DNA of 45,040 nt from Thermoanaerobaculia bacterium (lineage in GTDB: Bacteria > Acidobacteriota > Thermoanaerobaculia > Multivoradales > J023): the NCBI GenBank assembly GCA_028066595.1, contig JALCBJ010000055.1, positions 1 through 45,040 on the forward strand, written 5' to 3'. The translations under genes and the position numbers were made by a program. Positions 34,601 through 43,403 of the stretch are shown here, piece by piece; the first letter of the stretch is position 1, and the number at the start of each line of letters is the position of its first letter. Below the pieces are notes generated by a model. The model was not told where the DNA came from. It worked only from the letters and a program-made list of their open reading frames with translations, and ran no database searches.

Positions 34601-35852
34601 CGTGGCCGTAGGCGGTCGTTTGGCTCGCCGGTTCACCCGTCCGATCACCGAGCTGGTAGACGGCACGCGAAGGATTGCGCGAGGAGAGCCGCTGGTTCCT
34701 CTCCGTCCGAAGGAACGGGAGCTCGAAACCCTCGCGGAAGCCATCGGAGTGATGGCGGATCAAGTAGAGGAAGGGCGTCGTAAACTGCTCCTGGAGAAAC
34801 AGTTCATCGAGCGCGTGGTCGCCCACATCGACGCGGCCGTGGTCTCTCTGGATCGCCAAGGCCGGGTACTCGTGTTCAACCGCGTGGCGGAAGAGCTCCT
34901 AGGCGTAGCGGCGGGCGACCGGCTCGACGAGATACTGGCAGAGCAGCCCGCCCTGGCTCCGGTCGGACGGTTCCTCGACTCTGCACGTCGAAGAGGGCGG
35001 GCGGCGGAGGCAGCGGCCAAGATCCGCCCCAAGGGCGATAAGGTCGAGATCCACGAGTGGGCCCTGACCTGGATCCCACTTCCCGGGGAAGAGGATCCAG
35101 TGGAGCTCCTCGTGGTCGACGACGCCACAGAAGTGCTACGCAGTCAGCGGCTCGAGGCCTGGGTCGAAATGGCGCGCATCATCGCCCATGAGATCAAGAA
35201 CCCTCTGACCCCGATCCGTCTGTCCACCGAGCACCTACAGCAGGTTTGGCGGCAGAAGCCCGAACGGTTCGGCGACGTACTCGACAAGTGCGCCGCCAAC
35301 ATCATTCGCAACGTTGACGAGTTGCGAGAGATTGCTTCGGAATTCTCCATCTACAGCCGGATTCCGGTCGCGGCCCTCGAATCCGAAGATCTCGCAGCGA
35401 TGCTACGTACGCTCGCCGACAGCTATCGCTACGCCTCGGAGCGCGGGGTCGAGCTGGTGGTTCGGCTACCAGACGCCGAGACACGCGCTCCGGCGGACCG
35501 AAAACTGCTGAGTCGTGCGGTACGCAATCTGTTGGAGAACGCACTGCGAGCGGTGACGGCGAGCGACGAGGGAGAGCGGCGACTCGAGCTCAGCCTTCGC
35601 CGAGTCGGCGCCGAGATGGAGATCGAGGTCGCCGACAGTGGTCCTGGTGTGGACCCCCAGAAGCTAGACCGAATCTTCGAGCCGTACTTCTCGACCCACG
35701 AGACCGGCACCGGGCTGGGTTTGGCGATTACCCGACGCATTGTCGAGCAACATTCCGGTAGTGTGGTGGCGCAGAATCGTCCCGAAGGCGGCCTGTCGGT
35801 CGTCATCACCCTGCCGACTCGACCCCCTGGATCGCTCTCGGAGGTGCGCTGA
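31680..35852 (+). CDS. very large NtrY-like sensor histidine kinase
   Basis: At 1390 residues this inner-membrane kinase is almost twice the usual NtrY length. It has one N-terminal helix, a periplasmic stretch (about 30-230), a block of about seven to nine helices (235-475), a second extracytoplasmic domain (480-750), and two helices around 750-808. A third sensor stretch (810-955) and a final helix (about 960-982) follow. Then come HAMP, PAS (about 1040-1150) and the kinase core: H1170 in AHEIKNPLTPIRL, the N box VRNLLENALRA, G1 DSGPGVDP and G2 TGTGLGLAI. All catalytic motifs are intact. The start ATG 31680 lies 13 bases after the FHA-AAA stop, so the two are co-transcribed. No receiver domain is encoded in the block; the nearest one is 12 kb upstream. 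The signal sensed is unknown. Confidence 0.92.
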   Translation: MTDRPSPGVISRLAAGLAVAVLLLLLQGVLGRARGVDEEAWRTRVEAEYLESWSELDRVAQDAAADVAALLASMPDPEADRLSLFRRLPSLARAPATTLLILDPNRDAVAWTGEGLLHEPPGWDLPEAGHAVRLGATAITMMTVYPVDQSRRPWRVVAGRSLPSDPFPFDDLRLAHSPRWSIVETLGTEPKAADPPPGQAAVSGKPRIWHLGREIDQMLVIHVGPEPLRRSPEMSLGWSLALALTAAVTFLSAALASPRSRPLATAFLVAFGLGLPVRVLGGSAGSALALASAAALLSLRASSPRFLLPGVRRAEVSRGVVRARSLNQVWAVVGFLAYSGAVWWLQSETGAWDLASQPVWEGEEWQTSARAIPWLLATSSWILVLLLSTALPRSEDSDPPLLGSEGGRTREPDTSGWMSAATVLLAASFLDSPWLAWGLGGISAALAARWWFERSLSGLSSRGALAGLALLSALLAAVGWQSGQRWVFRDAAAEYLPLLRPPTLEELNEILVELHEHFDGLDVGPYLPPPSARSGPGGDAELEDLAFALWQNSPLPERDGLSALVVAPVPGAEPVGVRSTFAFGLALGASGPAPSSARWPMPLAEAWRDALSGGAGFLWLDGRPWGEVTYWFQVRPGFRLDADESEELQANLVRGGPRRRAADGLPEPLRYALYDFDGRALSSPWTESPPLPKPLLDRMLDQDRVLSIQVSTPEGLSKVWLRTGPDGIEALYLPRLGLRGGLEKVGNQALASLVLLLLLAVASLVSAVPRVRVRWWLDDLLRSYSKRLILVYTALLLLPLVALNLVLLQGFSERMRAEQVEGAEAAVAAARSLVVDYLSGLEPGFLFETQVNRELLEWISDLVGHQVNLYWGSRLFASSQEELFTAGLLPRRIPGEIYTRLALLGYDTGFRTQSTGSLDYLEVYAPLDVPGIASSQQGLFLSVPLLEREEEVSRDLQAMRRRAFLISAGLFALLVAVGGRLARRFTRPITELVDGTRRIARGEPLVPLRPKERELETLAEAIGVMADQVEEGRRKLLLEKQFIERVVAHIDAAVVSLDRQGRVLVFNRVAEELLGVAAGDRLDEILAEQPALAPVGRFLDSARRRGRAAEAAAKIRPKGDKVEIHEWALTWIPLPGEEDPVELLVVDDATEVLRSQRLEAWVEMARIIAHEIKNPLTPIRLSTEHLQQVWRQKPERFGDVLDKCAANIIRNVDELREIASEFSIYSRIPVAALESEDLAAMLRTLADSYRYASERGVELVVRLPDAETRAPADRKLLSRAVRNLLENALRAVTASDEGERRLELSLRRVGAEMEIEVADSGPGVDPQKLDRIFEPYFSTHETGTGLGLAITRRIVEQHSGSVVAQNRPEGGLSVVITLPTRPPGSLSEVR

Positions 35853-35854
35853 AC

Positions 35855-37402
35855 ATGAGTCCCATTCGTCCATCCCGGTCCTTGTGCTTCGGTCGCATCG
35901 CCTTGTTGGGACTTGTCTGTGTCAGCCTTACCGCGTGCCCCGATTCGTGGAGTCGCAAGAGCCGTTCTCCGGTGTCGGCGATCTGGATCGGAGTCGAATC
36001 GGGACGTCTCGAGCCTTCGGATGCCGCGCTACTTCAGACCGCGGGAATCGAAGAGGCTTTCGTGGAGATGGCAACCCTGACCCCCGAGGCTAGCGAACCG
36101 ATTCGACGCCGGGAGCAAATGCCGCAAGAGCTGGGACTGCCGGTACACCTGGTCGTCACGGGATCGCCACGCCTACCCGCGGACGAGGAGACCCTGGAGT
36201 CATTGGCCGAGACGGTAGCCGAGGCCGTACGGCAACTTCGTTTCGAGGCGGAGAGCCGTGGCTGGCTCGTGCTCGGCGTGTGTTTTGATCTCGAGGACAC
36301 TGATCTGGACCGACAGGCGACTCTCCTCAAGGAGATCCGCGGCAGCCTCGACGAGCTCTTCGTTTCGTCCACAGTACGCCGTGAGCAGCTCACAGCCGAC
36401 GAGGACGAGATCGAGGCACTGGCATCGGCCGTCGACTTTCTGATCGCCGAGCTCTACGGTCAGCGACCGGGTCAGGCAGACGTGAAGGAAGCTTGGGACC
36501 TCACGAAGATGGAGAAGAACATCGAGCTCCTGGAGGAGCTCGATGTTCCCTATCAAGTGGGGGTGGTGACGTTGGGTACCGCCAGCTATGCTAGTCGCAA
36601 GGGCGCCGTAAAGGCCCAGACCACCGCAATGACCATGCAGCAAGTCATGTCGGATCGCAGCATGCGTCTTCGACCTGGATTCGCCCTCGAGGGTACCGAT
36701 CGGCGGGTTTATGTCCTCCGCGCTGAGGCTCCGGCAAGGGTCAATCGCTGGGAATTGATCACCGGCGAGATGGTGCGGGTCGTGCGCGCCGCGACCTACG
36801 ATCTGGAAGAGTTGCATCGTCTCCTCAGCCTCTGGCCGACCAAGCACCATCTTGGACAGGTCTATTATCGCCTGCCGGGTCCCGAGGAAGGACTCTCGCT
36901 ACCGGTGGAAAGCCTGGCGGGTGCCCTCGATACCAGTCCGGCGACACCGGAGCTGGTTCTCGACGTCTCCGTACAGCGCCGTGTTGGCCGAGGGTGGCTC
37001 GTCCGGTTCATCATCGAAAACCTCAATCGCGAATTCACCGAGCTTTCGTTCACCAAATACAACTACATCGAGGTACGCACCGCTCATGGTGCATTCGCTG
37101 CAGAGCAGCGCCCCGGTGACTTCTACAGCTACGACCTCTTCTTGGAACGCGAGGAAGGAGCTGAGCCCAAGCGGACCATCCGCAACCCCAATCTGATGCG
37201 ACTCCAGGTACCTGTCCTGGAAGCAGACCAACGGGTGTCGACCGGAGACATCCTGATTCAATCCCGCCGACTCGAGTTGAGTCTGGAAGGACGATTTCTG
37301 CTGCCCGACGGTCGCGTTCTCGATCTTGGGCCGGCATTTTTCCGCGACGGCGAGCTGACCGGAAAAGGTATCAAGGGCGGCTCGCCCGCCGACGCCTCGT
37401 GA
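35855..37402 (+). CDS. lipoprotein with TIM-barrel-like domain
   Basis: The 515-residue protein has a lipobox signal (IALLGLVCVSLTAC). Residues about 40-270 show alternating strands and helices that resemble DUF3142/GH18-like barrels: SAIWIGVESG, EEAFVEMATLT, LPVHLVVTGSP, GWLVLGVCFDLED, ELFVSSTVRREQL, VDFLIAELYGQRPG and VPYQVGVVTLGT. The acidic strand end FDLEDTD is where glycosidases of this fold keep their catalytic acid, but the full motif is not present. The C-terminal part is beta-rich. Start ATG 35855 lies two bases after the kinase stop, so it is translated with it. A plausible role is periplasmic ligand binding for the kinase; this is inferred from position. Confidence 0.75.
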   Translation: MSPIRPSRSLCFGRIALLGLVCVSLTACPDSWSRKSRSPVSAIWIGVESGRLEPSDAALLQTAGIEEAFVEMATLTPEASEPIRRREQMPQELGLPVHLVVTGSPRLPADEETLESLAETVAEAVRQLRFEAESRGWLVLGVCFDLEDTDLDRQATLLKEIRGSLDELFVSSTVRREQLTADEDEIEALASAVDFLIAELYGQRPGQADVKEAWDLTKMEKNIELLEELDVPYQVGVVTLGTASYASRKGAVKAQTTAMTMQQVMSDRSMRLRPGFALEGTDRRVYVLRAEAPARVNRWELITGEMVRVVRAATYDLEELHRLLSLWPTKHHLGQVYYRLPGPEEGLSLPVESLAGALDTSPATPELVLDVSVQRRVGRGWLVRFIIENLNREFTELSFTKYNYIEVRTAHGAFAAEQRPGDFYSYDLFLEREEGAEPKRTIRNPNLMRLQVPVLEADQRVSTGDILIQSRRLELSLEGRFLLPDGRVLDLGPAFFRDGELTGKGIKGGSPADAS

Positions 37403-37430
37403 AACTTCACAGAACCGAGAAGGACCACCC

Positions 37431-37760
37431 GTGAAACAAGATGAGCAAGACGACGCACGCGTCGGCGAGATGATTGAAATCGACTGGACCCCCATCGAGC
37501 TGGCTATCGACGGCCTTTCTGAAGGGGGACTGGAGTTGGAGGACGGCCCCAACGTTCTCAACCACCTGTCGACTCTCTTGGCCTCGTGCCTGCGCCGCCA
37601 TATGGAAGAGAGCGAGTGGGACGCCGAGAAGGTGGCCGAAGCAGCGGCCGAAACGGCAGCCTTCGCAGTCGACCTAGCCCTCGGAGAGGACGAGCTACCT
37701 GCGTTCGAGCCGTGGGACGGAGAAGGCGAAGGCGACTGGGACGACGACGAGGACGCCTGA
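37431..37760 (+). CDS. small acidic hypothetical protein
   Basis: The 109-residue product starts at GTG 37431, with AAGGA six bases upstream. It is very acidic; the last 25 residues are almost only D, E, G and W (EGEGDWDDDEDA). The central part is helical (VLNHLSTLLASCLRRHMEE). No family was recognised. It ends the long plus-strand series and lies 28 bases behind the lipoprotein gene. It may be a small cytoplasmic adaptor; no further claim is possible. Confidence 0.7.
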   Translation: MKQDEQDDARVGEMIEIDWTPIELAIDGLSEGGLELEDGPNVLNHLSTLLASCLRRHMEESEWDAEKVAEAAAETAAFAVDLALGEDELPAFEPWDGEGEGDWDDDEDA

Positions 37761-37883
37761 ACTCCGCCCGCAGAGAAGATCTTCGGCTGAACGAACCGCT
37801 CCAAGCTAGAAGACGCGTCCACGCCAATCTACAGGGCGCGTTCACGGCATCCTATGTCCTGAATCGCACTGCGCGGTTCGTCG

Positions 37884-39716
37884 TCAATCGGCTCCGGAGT
37901 GCCCCTCGGGCTTTGCCGGAGCCGTGGGCCCAGACGCCGCCGCCAGGGATCGAGCCCGGTGCCGCGCTTCCTCGAACCCGACTCGAGCCGCGCTGGTATC
38001 GCTCTCTGAGTCTGTCTCTTCGTCCTTCGATTCCGGTAACAGATGGACCGTCCGGGTGGGGAAGGCGAACTCCACGCCTAGCTCTCGGGCAAGTCGTAAG
38101 ATGTCCAGCGCCAGGCGCTCTTTGGCCTGTAGCTCGACACTCCAGTCCGGACAGTCGAAGAACATGTACACCATGACGTCGAGGGACGACGTGGACAATG
38201 CGTTCAGGTACACGTGGAAAGAGTCTTTCCGCGTATATTGGTGCGTTCGAATGAGCTCTCGGATCCCCTCACAAAACGTCTCGATCTGCTCGGGTCGCGT
38301 GTCGTAGGTCAGCGACAATGTGGTGTACCAACGGCGGTAGTGCCGGCGACCGTAGTTGTCCACATTGGCGTTGATCAAGTTCGCATTGGGGACCGTGATC
38401 ACAGAATCGTAGAAAGTGCGGATTCTCGTCGAACGAAATCCGAGCTCGGCCACCGTGCCTTCCACATCGTCGACCACCACCCAGTCGCCGATGCTGAAAG
38501 GCCGGTCCACGATTACGGTCAAAGACCCGAAGAGGTTCTTCACCGTATCTTGCGCCGCCAGAGCCAGTGCCAGACCACCGATACCCAGACCTGCGACAAG
38601 ACTCGTGATCTCGAGGTCGAGATTGTCGGCAATGAATACGAATCCGAGGGCGGCGACGATGATCCTGCTGCTCTTGCGAAACAAAGGGACGAGAAGGTCG
38701 TCGAATTTGTTCGCGCTCTTCGAAGCTCGTTGATCGAGCACCAAGGCGATGATGTCGACGGCCCGATACGCGGCCCATACTGCCGCTGCGATGACCACGA
38801 ATTTCACCGTCACGACGAGGATCGAAAGTGTGTTGGCCGGTAGGCCCGACCACAGCAGGCCGGGCCACCAGATCAGAGCCATCACCAACCAACCGACAGG
38901 GCGCAGGGCTTTTCGTAGCTCATCCGGATCGAGTGCCTCCTGGGTACGCGCGAGGTAGCGCTGTACCGTGAGGTGAACCGCCGCCACCACCAGACGATCT
39001 GCAACGATGCCGACGAACCCGAGGATGAGAAGTACGAGCCACTGCCAGTTCTCGAAGAGAAACGGCGCTTCTAGAAGGCCCGGAGAAAGCCGGCTCCGAA
39101 TCCACATCGCCAGAGTCAAAGGTTCCGACTCGGTGACTCCCTCTACGGTCTCCCGATCGCGGATGCGTTGCAGCATGCCAGGCACCTGTTCCACCGTACC
39201 CGCGGTGAAACGCCAGATCCCGGTCTCGTCGGGTGCAATGACCAACGTGCCCGCGGGCCGATCTCCGGAGCCAGGGACCTCGAGAGACCAGGGATTGCCT
39301 TCGGGCCGTGCAGGGATGGCGGCAAAATCCACGTAGACTGTCCGGTCGATCACCTCTTTCAACTGGGCGGCCAGCTCGCGGCCTTGGGTCTTGCGAAGAT
39401 CATCGTCGATCGCTGAAAGATCGAGCGTCGTGGCTGCCCGGTCCAGGGGATGCTCGCCATCCGGTCTCTTCTGGGGATCGAAGGCCTCGAGGAAGGTACG
39501 CATCGTGGCGCGAGCATTGGCCAGCTCCGACGGCACGATCATCTCGGTCTCGTCCCGCGCCGTGTCTTCGGGAGCGACAGGCTCGGCCGCCGCAGGAGCA
39601 CCGGCGCCTCCCTGGGCCAAGGCGGGGGAGGCGGGCAGAGCTCCTACCGACAACAGGCCGAACGAGACCGACAGAACGAGGAGGGGGAGGCGGGTATGGA
39701 GCGAATCGGCCAACAT
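37884..39716 (-). CDS. MscS-family mechanosensitive channel with periplasmic extension
   Basis: The 610-residue protein starts with an export signal (LLVLSVSFGLLSVGALPASPALAQ), an acidic/Ala linker and a periplasmic domain of about 170 residues. Several membrane helices follow. The pore helix and beta domain are typical MscS: AGLGIGGLALALAAQDTVKNLFGS, then VDRPFSIGDWVVVDDVEGTV and VPNANLINANV. The cytoplasmic alpha/beta cage follows. Known role: release of solutes on osmotic downshock. The length places it with MscK/YbdG-like larger members. Start ATG 39716. The gene converges on the acidic-protein gene, 123 bases apart, and is divergent from the metalloprotease gene. Confidence 0.92.
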   Translation of the reverse strand: MLADSLHTRLPLLVLSVSFGLLSVGALPASPALAQGGAGAPAAAEPVAPEDTARDETEMIVPSELANARATMRTFLEAFDPQKRPDGEHPLDRAATTLDLSAIDDDLRKTQGRELAAQLKEVIDRTVYVDFAAIPARPEGNPWSLEVPGSGDRPAGTLVIAPDETGIWRFTAGTVEQVPGMLQRIRDRETVEGVTESEPLTLAMWIRSRLSPGLLEAPFLFENWQWLVLLILGFVGIVADRLVVAAVHLTVQRYLARTQEALDPDELRKALRPVGWLVMALIWWPGLLWSGLPANTLSILVVTVKFVVIAAAVWAAYRAVDIIALVLDQRASKSANKFDDLLVPLFRKSSRIIVAALGFVFIADNLDLEITSLVAGLGIGGLALALAAQDTVKNLFGSLTVIVDRPFSIGDWVVVDDVEGTVAELGFRSTRIRTFYDSVITVPNANLINANVDNYGRRHYRRWYTTLSLTYDTRPEQIETFCEGIRELIRTHQYTRKDSFHVYLNALSTSSLDVMVYMFFDCPDWSVELQAKERLALDILRLARELGVEFAFPTRTVHLLPESKDEETDSESDTSAARVGFEEARHRARSLAAASGPTAPAKPEGHSGAD

Positions 39717-39909
39717 GGATGTTCCTGGATTTGTGGGCGACGGCTGCCGCCTGATAGAGAAAGAGGGGGACGCCTGGGCGGAGCAATATACCGAATGAAC
39801 ACGATCCCCGATGCTAAGCTCAGCCCGCTTCGGCGCCTACTCGCGTGCTAGCTCACGATCGGATCAGCCGCCCGTTTCGACAGACACCCCCTGGAAGGAA
39901 TCTGTTTCG

Positions 39910-42498
39910 ATGACGCTTCGCCATCGCGCACCTGTCTCGTCCGTTCTACTGATATTGCTGCTCTTCGCACTCACCGCGTGTGCGACGAACCCCCAGCCTC
40001 CTGCGGCTGTTCCAGAAACCTCGGACGCTCCCCCTTCGGAACCGGCCGAAACGAAGGAAGGGTCGGACGCCCGGCCGACCGTGGCGAAGGCCGTAGACGG
40101 CTTGGAGCGCCTCGAAGGACTCTTTACGCTCTATCCCGATCCGGTCCAAGGCAAACTGTGGCTCGAGCTCCCTCCACCAGACGAACGCGGTTTGATCGCC
40201 GAGGTGTTGTGGCTCGAAGGACTGCTGACCGGCCTCGGCTCCAATCCGGTCGGGCTCGACCGGGGGCAGATGTCGAGTGCGCGTCTGCTGGAAATCCGCC
40301 GGATCGGTCCTCGGGTCGTCTTCGTTCAGCCGAATCTCAGGTTCGTCGCCGAGAGCGATGCCCCCGGCGAGCGTCTCGCGACCCGCCAGTCCTTCGCCGA
40401 GTCTGTACGGTGGGGAGCCGAGGTCGCCGCGTTGGACGAGGACGGCACCTCGTTGGTCGACCTGACGTCGTTCGTGGTCCGTGACGCCCACGGAGTAGCG
40501 AGGACTCTGCATCTGACGGAGCAAGGCCAGTACCGGCTAGATCCGGAGCGGAGCTATCTCGACTTCTCTCAGATCTTGACCTTCCCCGACAACGTGGAGT
40601 TCGAAGCCGTACTCACGTGGGCGAACCAAAGCCCAACACCCCCCGGTAGGTTGGTCGCGGGAACGGCTCCGGACGGTGACTCTGTCACCTTGGTGCAGCA
40701 CCAGAGTCTCGTACGCCTGCCTGACGATGGCTACCGGCCGCGCCGGGCGGATCCTCGCATGGGGTTCTGGAGCCAGGACCGATTCGACTACGCGGTGCCG
40801 CTCGACGACACACTCGACCGTTCCTACATCGGCCGACACCGGCTTCAGAAGGTAGACCCGCAAGCCGCGGTGTCAGACGCGGTGGAACCGATCGTCTACT
40901 ACGTCGATCATGGCGCTCCCGAACCGATACGTTCTGCGCTCCTGGACGGCGCCCGTTGGTGGGAGACGGCGTTCGAGGCCGCCGGCTTCCGCAACGCTTT
41001 CCGGGTGGAGATCCTCCCCGCCGACGCCCATCCGCTCGATGTCCGATACAACGTCATCCAATGGGTCCATCGATCGACACGGGGCTGGTCTTACGGTCTG
41101 GGTGTCACCGATCCCCGTACCGGGGAGATCATCAAAGGCCACGTCTCGCTTGGTTCGTTGCGGGTTCGTCAGGACCGCTTGCTGTTCGAGGGTCTCCTAA
41201 GTACCGCAAAGACCGGGAGCGGTGACGCCGACGACCCGATTCAGCTCGCGCTCGCACGGATCCGTCAACTCTCGGCACACGAGGTAGGCCATACCATCGG
41301 CTTGGCTCACAATTTCGCGGCATCGACCTATGCGGACCGTGCTTCGGTGATGGACTACCCGGCGCCTCTCCTCACACTCGTCGAAGAGAACGGCGAGCGC
41401 CGAATCGACACGTCCAACGCGTACGGAGTCGGTGTCGGTGCCTGGGATGTCCATACCATCCGTTGGGGGTACGCTGAGTTCCCACCAGATGCTGATGAGG
41501 CTGCCGAGTTGGAGGCCATCGTGCGGGAAGGCCTCGAGGGCGGGCACATACTCCTCGGAGACTCCGATGCGAGACCTCCGGGCGCATCCGATCCACGAGG
41601 CAATCTCTGGGACAACGGGGATGATGCGGTCGATGCGCTGGCTTCGGCGCTCGCAGTCCGCGCGTTCGCCCTCGAACGCTTCGGTGAGAGGAATCTACCG
41701 TCGGGCGAGCCTCTGGCCCACCTGCAGGAGGTCCTGGCTCCGCTCTACTTCCACCATCGGTACCAGCTCGACGCCGCGGCCAAGACCCTCGGCGGACTCG
41801 AATATCACTACGCCGTACGAGGCGATGGCCAGACGCCGACACAAATCGTTGCAGCCAACCGTCAACGCCGGGCCCTCGACGTCATCTTGTCGATCCTCGA
41901 GGGAAGAACGCTGGATCTTCCGGAGAGCGTCCTCCGGCTGCTGGCGCCCCGACCTTTCGGCGAGGGTCGCAATCGCGAGATGTTCGCCTCGCGAGCCGAA
42001 CCCTCCTTCGACGCGCTCGGAGCTGCGGCGACGGCCGCCGACATGGCAGTGCGCGCCATACTCCAATCCGAACGCCTCGCGAGGGTAGAGGACTTTCACC
42101 GCCGGAACCGCGAGTACCCTTCCGTCGGAGAAGTCATGGAGCGACTCTTGAACGCGGCGTTTGCCGAGGAATCTGGAGAGCGGCTGCGTGCGATACGCCG
42201 ACAAGTGGAATCCGTCACCGTCAACGCTCTCGTGGATCTCGCATCGTACTCAGGCGCCGCTCCCGGCGTCCGCGCCGAGGCCGAGTTCGCTCTGGCCGAG
42301 GCAGCGCACCGCTTGACCCGAGCCGAGGCAGATGCCCATGCGGATCGTCTGCGTCAGGAGATCGAGCGTTTTCTCGATCGGCCATGGCAAGCCCAGGAAC
42401 AGCGAACGGTGGACGCGCCGCCCCCGGGCAGCCCCATCGGTACCGACCTGTTGCCTCACGCGAGCTATGAGACGCATTGCGGTTTCGGCTCGGGCTAA
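39910..42498 (+). CDS. zinc-dependent metalloprotease (DUF5117-type metzincin), lipoprotein
   Basis: The 862-residue enzyme has a lipoprotein signal (VLLILLLFALTAC). The metzincin zinc site is HEVGHTIGLAHN with H457, E458, H461 and H467, followed by the Met-turn SVMDYP with M481. The N-terminal region (LFTLYPDPVQGKLWLELP) is the pattern of DUF5118/DUF5117 domains in this class of secreted or surface peptidases of Bacteroidetes and Acidobacteria types. The C-terminal 250 residues are helical. Start ATG 39910 has GGAAGGAA nine bases upstream; the longer frame to 39811 has no family support. It acts outside the cytoplasm on proteins. The next gene, a glutaminyl cyclase, follows by 20 bases. Confidence 0.9.
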   Translation: MTLRHRAPVSSVLLILLLFALTACATNPQPPAAVPETSDAPPSEPAETKEGSDARPTVAKAVDGLERLEGLFTLYPDPVQGKLWLELPPPDERGLIAEVLWLEGLLTGLGSNPVGLDRGQMSSARLLEIRRIGPRVVFVQPNLRFVAESDAPGERLATRQSFAESVRWGAEVAALDEDGTSLVDLTSFVVRDAHGVARTLHLTEQGQYRLDPERSYLDFSQILTFPDNVEFEAVLTWANQSPTPPGRLVAGTAPDGDSVTLVQHQSLVRLPDDGYRPRRADPRMGFWSQDRFDYAVPLDDTLDRSYIGRHRLQKVDPQAAVSDAVEPIVYYVDHGAPEPIRSALLDGARWWETAFEAAGFRNAFRVEILPADAHPLDVRYNVIQWVHRSTRGWSYGLGVTDPRTGEIIKGHVSLGSLRVRQDRLLFEGLLSTAKTGSGDADDPIQLALARIRQLSAHEVGHTIGLAHNFAASTYADRASVMDYPAPLLTLVEENGERRIDTSNAYGVGVGAWDVHTIRWGYAEFPPDADEAAELEAIVREGLEGGHILLGDSDARPPGASDPRGNLWDNGDDAVDALASALAVRAFALERFGERNLPSGEPLAHLQEVLAPLYFHHRYQLDAAAKTLGGLEYHYAVRGDGQTPTQIVAANRQRRALDVILSILEGRTLDLPESVLRLLAPRPFGEGRNREMFASRAEPSFDALGAAATAADMAVRAILQSERLARVEDFHRRNREYPSVGEVMERLLNAAFAEESGERLRAIRRQVESVTVNALVDLASYSGAAPGVRAEAEFALAEAAHRLTRAEADAHADRLRQEIERFLDRPWQAQEQRTVDAPPPGSPIGTDLLPHASYETHCGFGSG

Positions 42499-42518
42499 GG
42501 CTCCGAGGCATAGGTAGA

Positions 42519-43403
42519 ATGGGAAGGCAAGACGAGCGCGCGCGAGACGATTCGTCCCGCGCCTCCCGGCTCCGAGACAGTCCCATATGGGACACTGTCC
42601 TCGGGACTCGAATCCTGGCTACGACCCTATTGATCATGGCAGCCCCCCTACCTTTTGCCGAAGATAGCCGCGCCGTAACCGAGGCCGCGATCTCCGCGGA
42701 ATCGGAGGTAGAGCAGTTGAAAGTGAAAGTGCTGTCGGTTCATCCCCATGATCCGACGGCCTTCACACAGGGCCTGCTGTACCTCGGCGGTTCCCTCTAC
42801 GAATCGACCGGACACTACGGCCGTTCCACGCTGAGGAAGACCGAGCCGGAAACCGGGACGGTCCTGGAACGCAGGGATCTGGATGCAGGCTACTTCGGCG
42901 AAGGCCTGGCCGTTCTCGGAGATCGCCTCTATCAGCTCACCTGGAAAGCCGGGGTGGTCTTGGTCTGGGACTTGAAGACACTCCAACAGGTCGACGAGCA
43001 CGGATACAACGGCCAGGGATGGGGCCTGGCCTCCGACGGGGAACGCCTCGCGATGAGCGACGGTAGCTCCCGCATCACGTTCCGTGCCCCAGATGATTTC
43101 CGGTGGCTGTCGACGATGGAGGTCACCTACGGTGGCGCGCCGGTGGAACGGCTGAACGAGCTCGAATGGGTCGGCGACAAGATCTACGCCAACCTGCTAG
43201 GGGAGGAGAAGATCCTCCGCATCGATCCGGAGACCGGGGTCGTCGACGGAGTGATCGACGCATCGGGACTCCTGGCACCTCAGGAGCGGCTCATGGTCGA
43301 TGTCCTCAACGGAATCGCCTATGACGCTGCCAGTGAGACATTCTGGATCACGGGCAAGTTCTGGCCACGGATGTACCGAGTGGTCTTCGAGGGCCAGGAC
43401 TAG
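42519..43403 (+). CDS. glutaminyl-peptide cyclotransferase (five-bladed propeller type)
   Basis: The enzyme turns N-terminal glutamine into pyroglutamate. The 294-residue protein shows the plant/bacterial QC signature: HPHDPTAFTQGLLYLGGSLYESTGHYGRSTLRK, split here as HPHDPTAFTQG and LYESTGHYGRS; then YFGEGLAVLGDRLYQLTWK, LASDGERLAMSDGSS, VERLNELEWVGDKIYANL, NGIAYD and FWITGKFWPRMY. All family positions are in order. An export signal (ATTLLIMAAPLPFAE) precedes it. ATG 42519 has a poor site and overlaps a TAGAAT box, so the true start may lie slightly later. The stop shares CTAG with the TrmH-family gene on the other strand. Confidence 0.93.
   Translation: MGRQDERARDDSSRASRLRDSPIWDTVLGTRILATTLLIMAAPLPFAEDSRAVTEAAISAESEVEQLKVKVLSVHPHDPTAFTQGLLYLGGSLYESTGHYGRSTLRKTEPETGTVLERRDLDAGYFGEGLAVLGDRLYQLTWKAGVVLVWDLKTLQQVDEHGYNGQGWGLASDGERLAMSDGSSRITFRAPDDFRWLSTMEVTYGGAPVERLNELEWVGDKIYANLLGEEKILRIDPETGVVDGVIDASGLLAPQERLMVDVLNGIAYDAASETFWITGKFWPRMYRVVFEGQD

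Noticed and set aside
36899..37822. 307-codon minus-strand frame across the lipoprotein and acidic-protein genes
   Set aside because: Serine-rich without motifs, and it covers two better-supported genes on the plus strand.
42576..42599. Inverted repeat with the core TCCCATATGGGA in front of the glutaminyl cyclase domain
   Set aside because: It lies within the probable signal-peptide coding part; an operator is possible, but there is no independent support.
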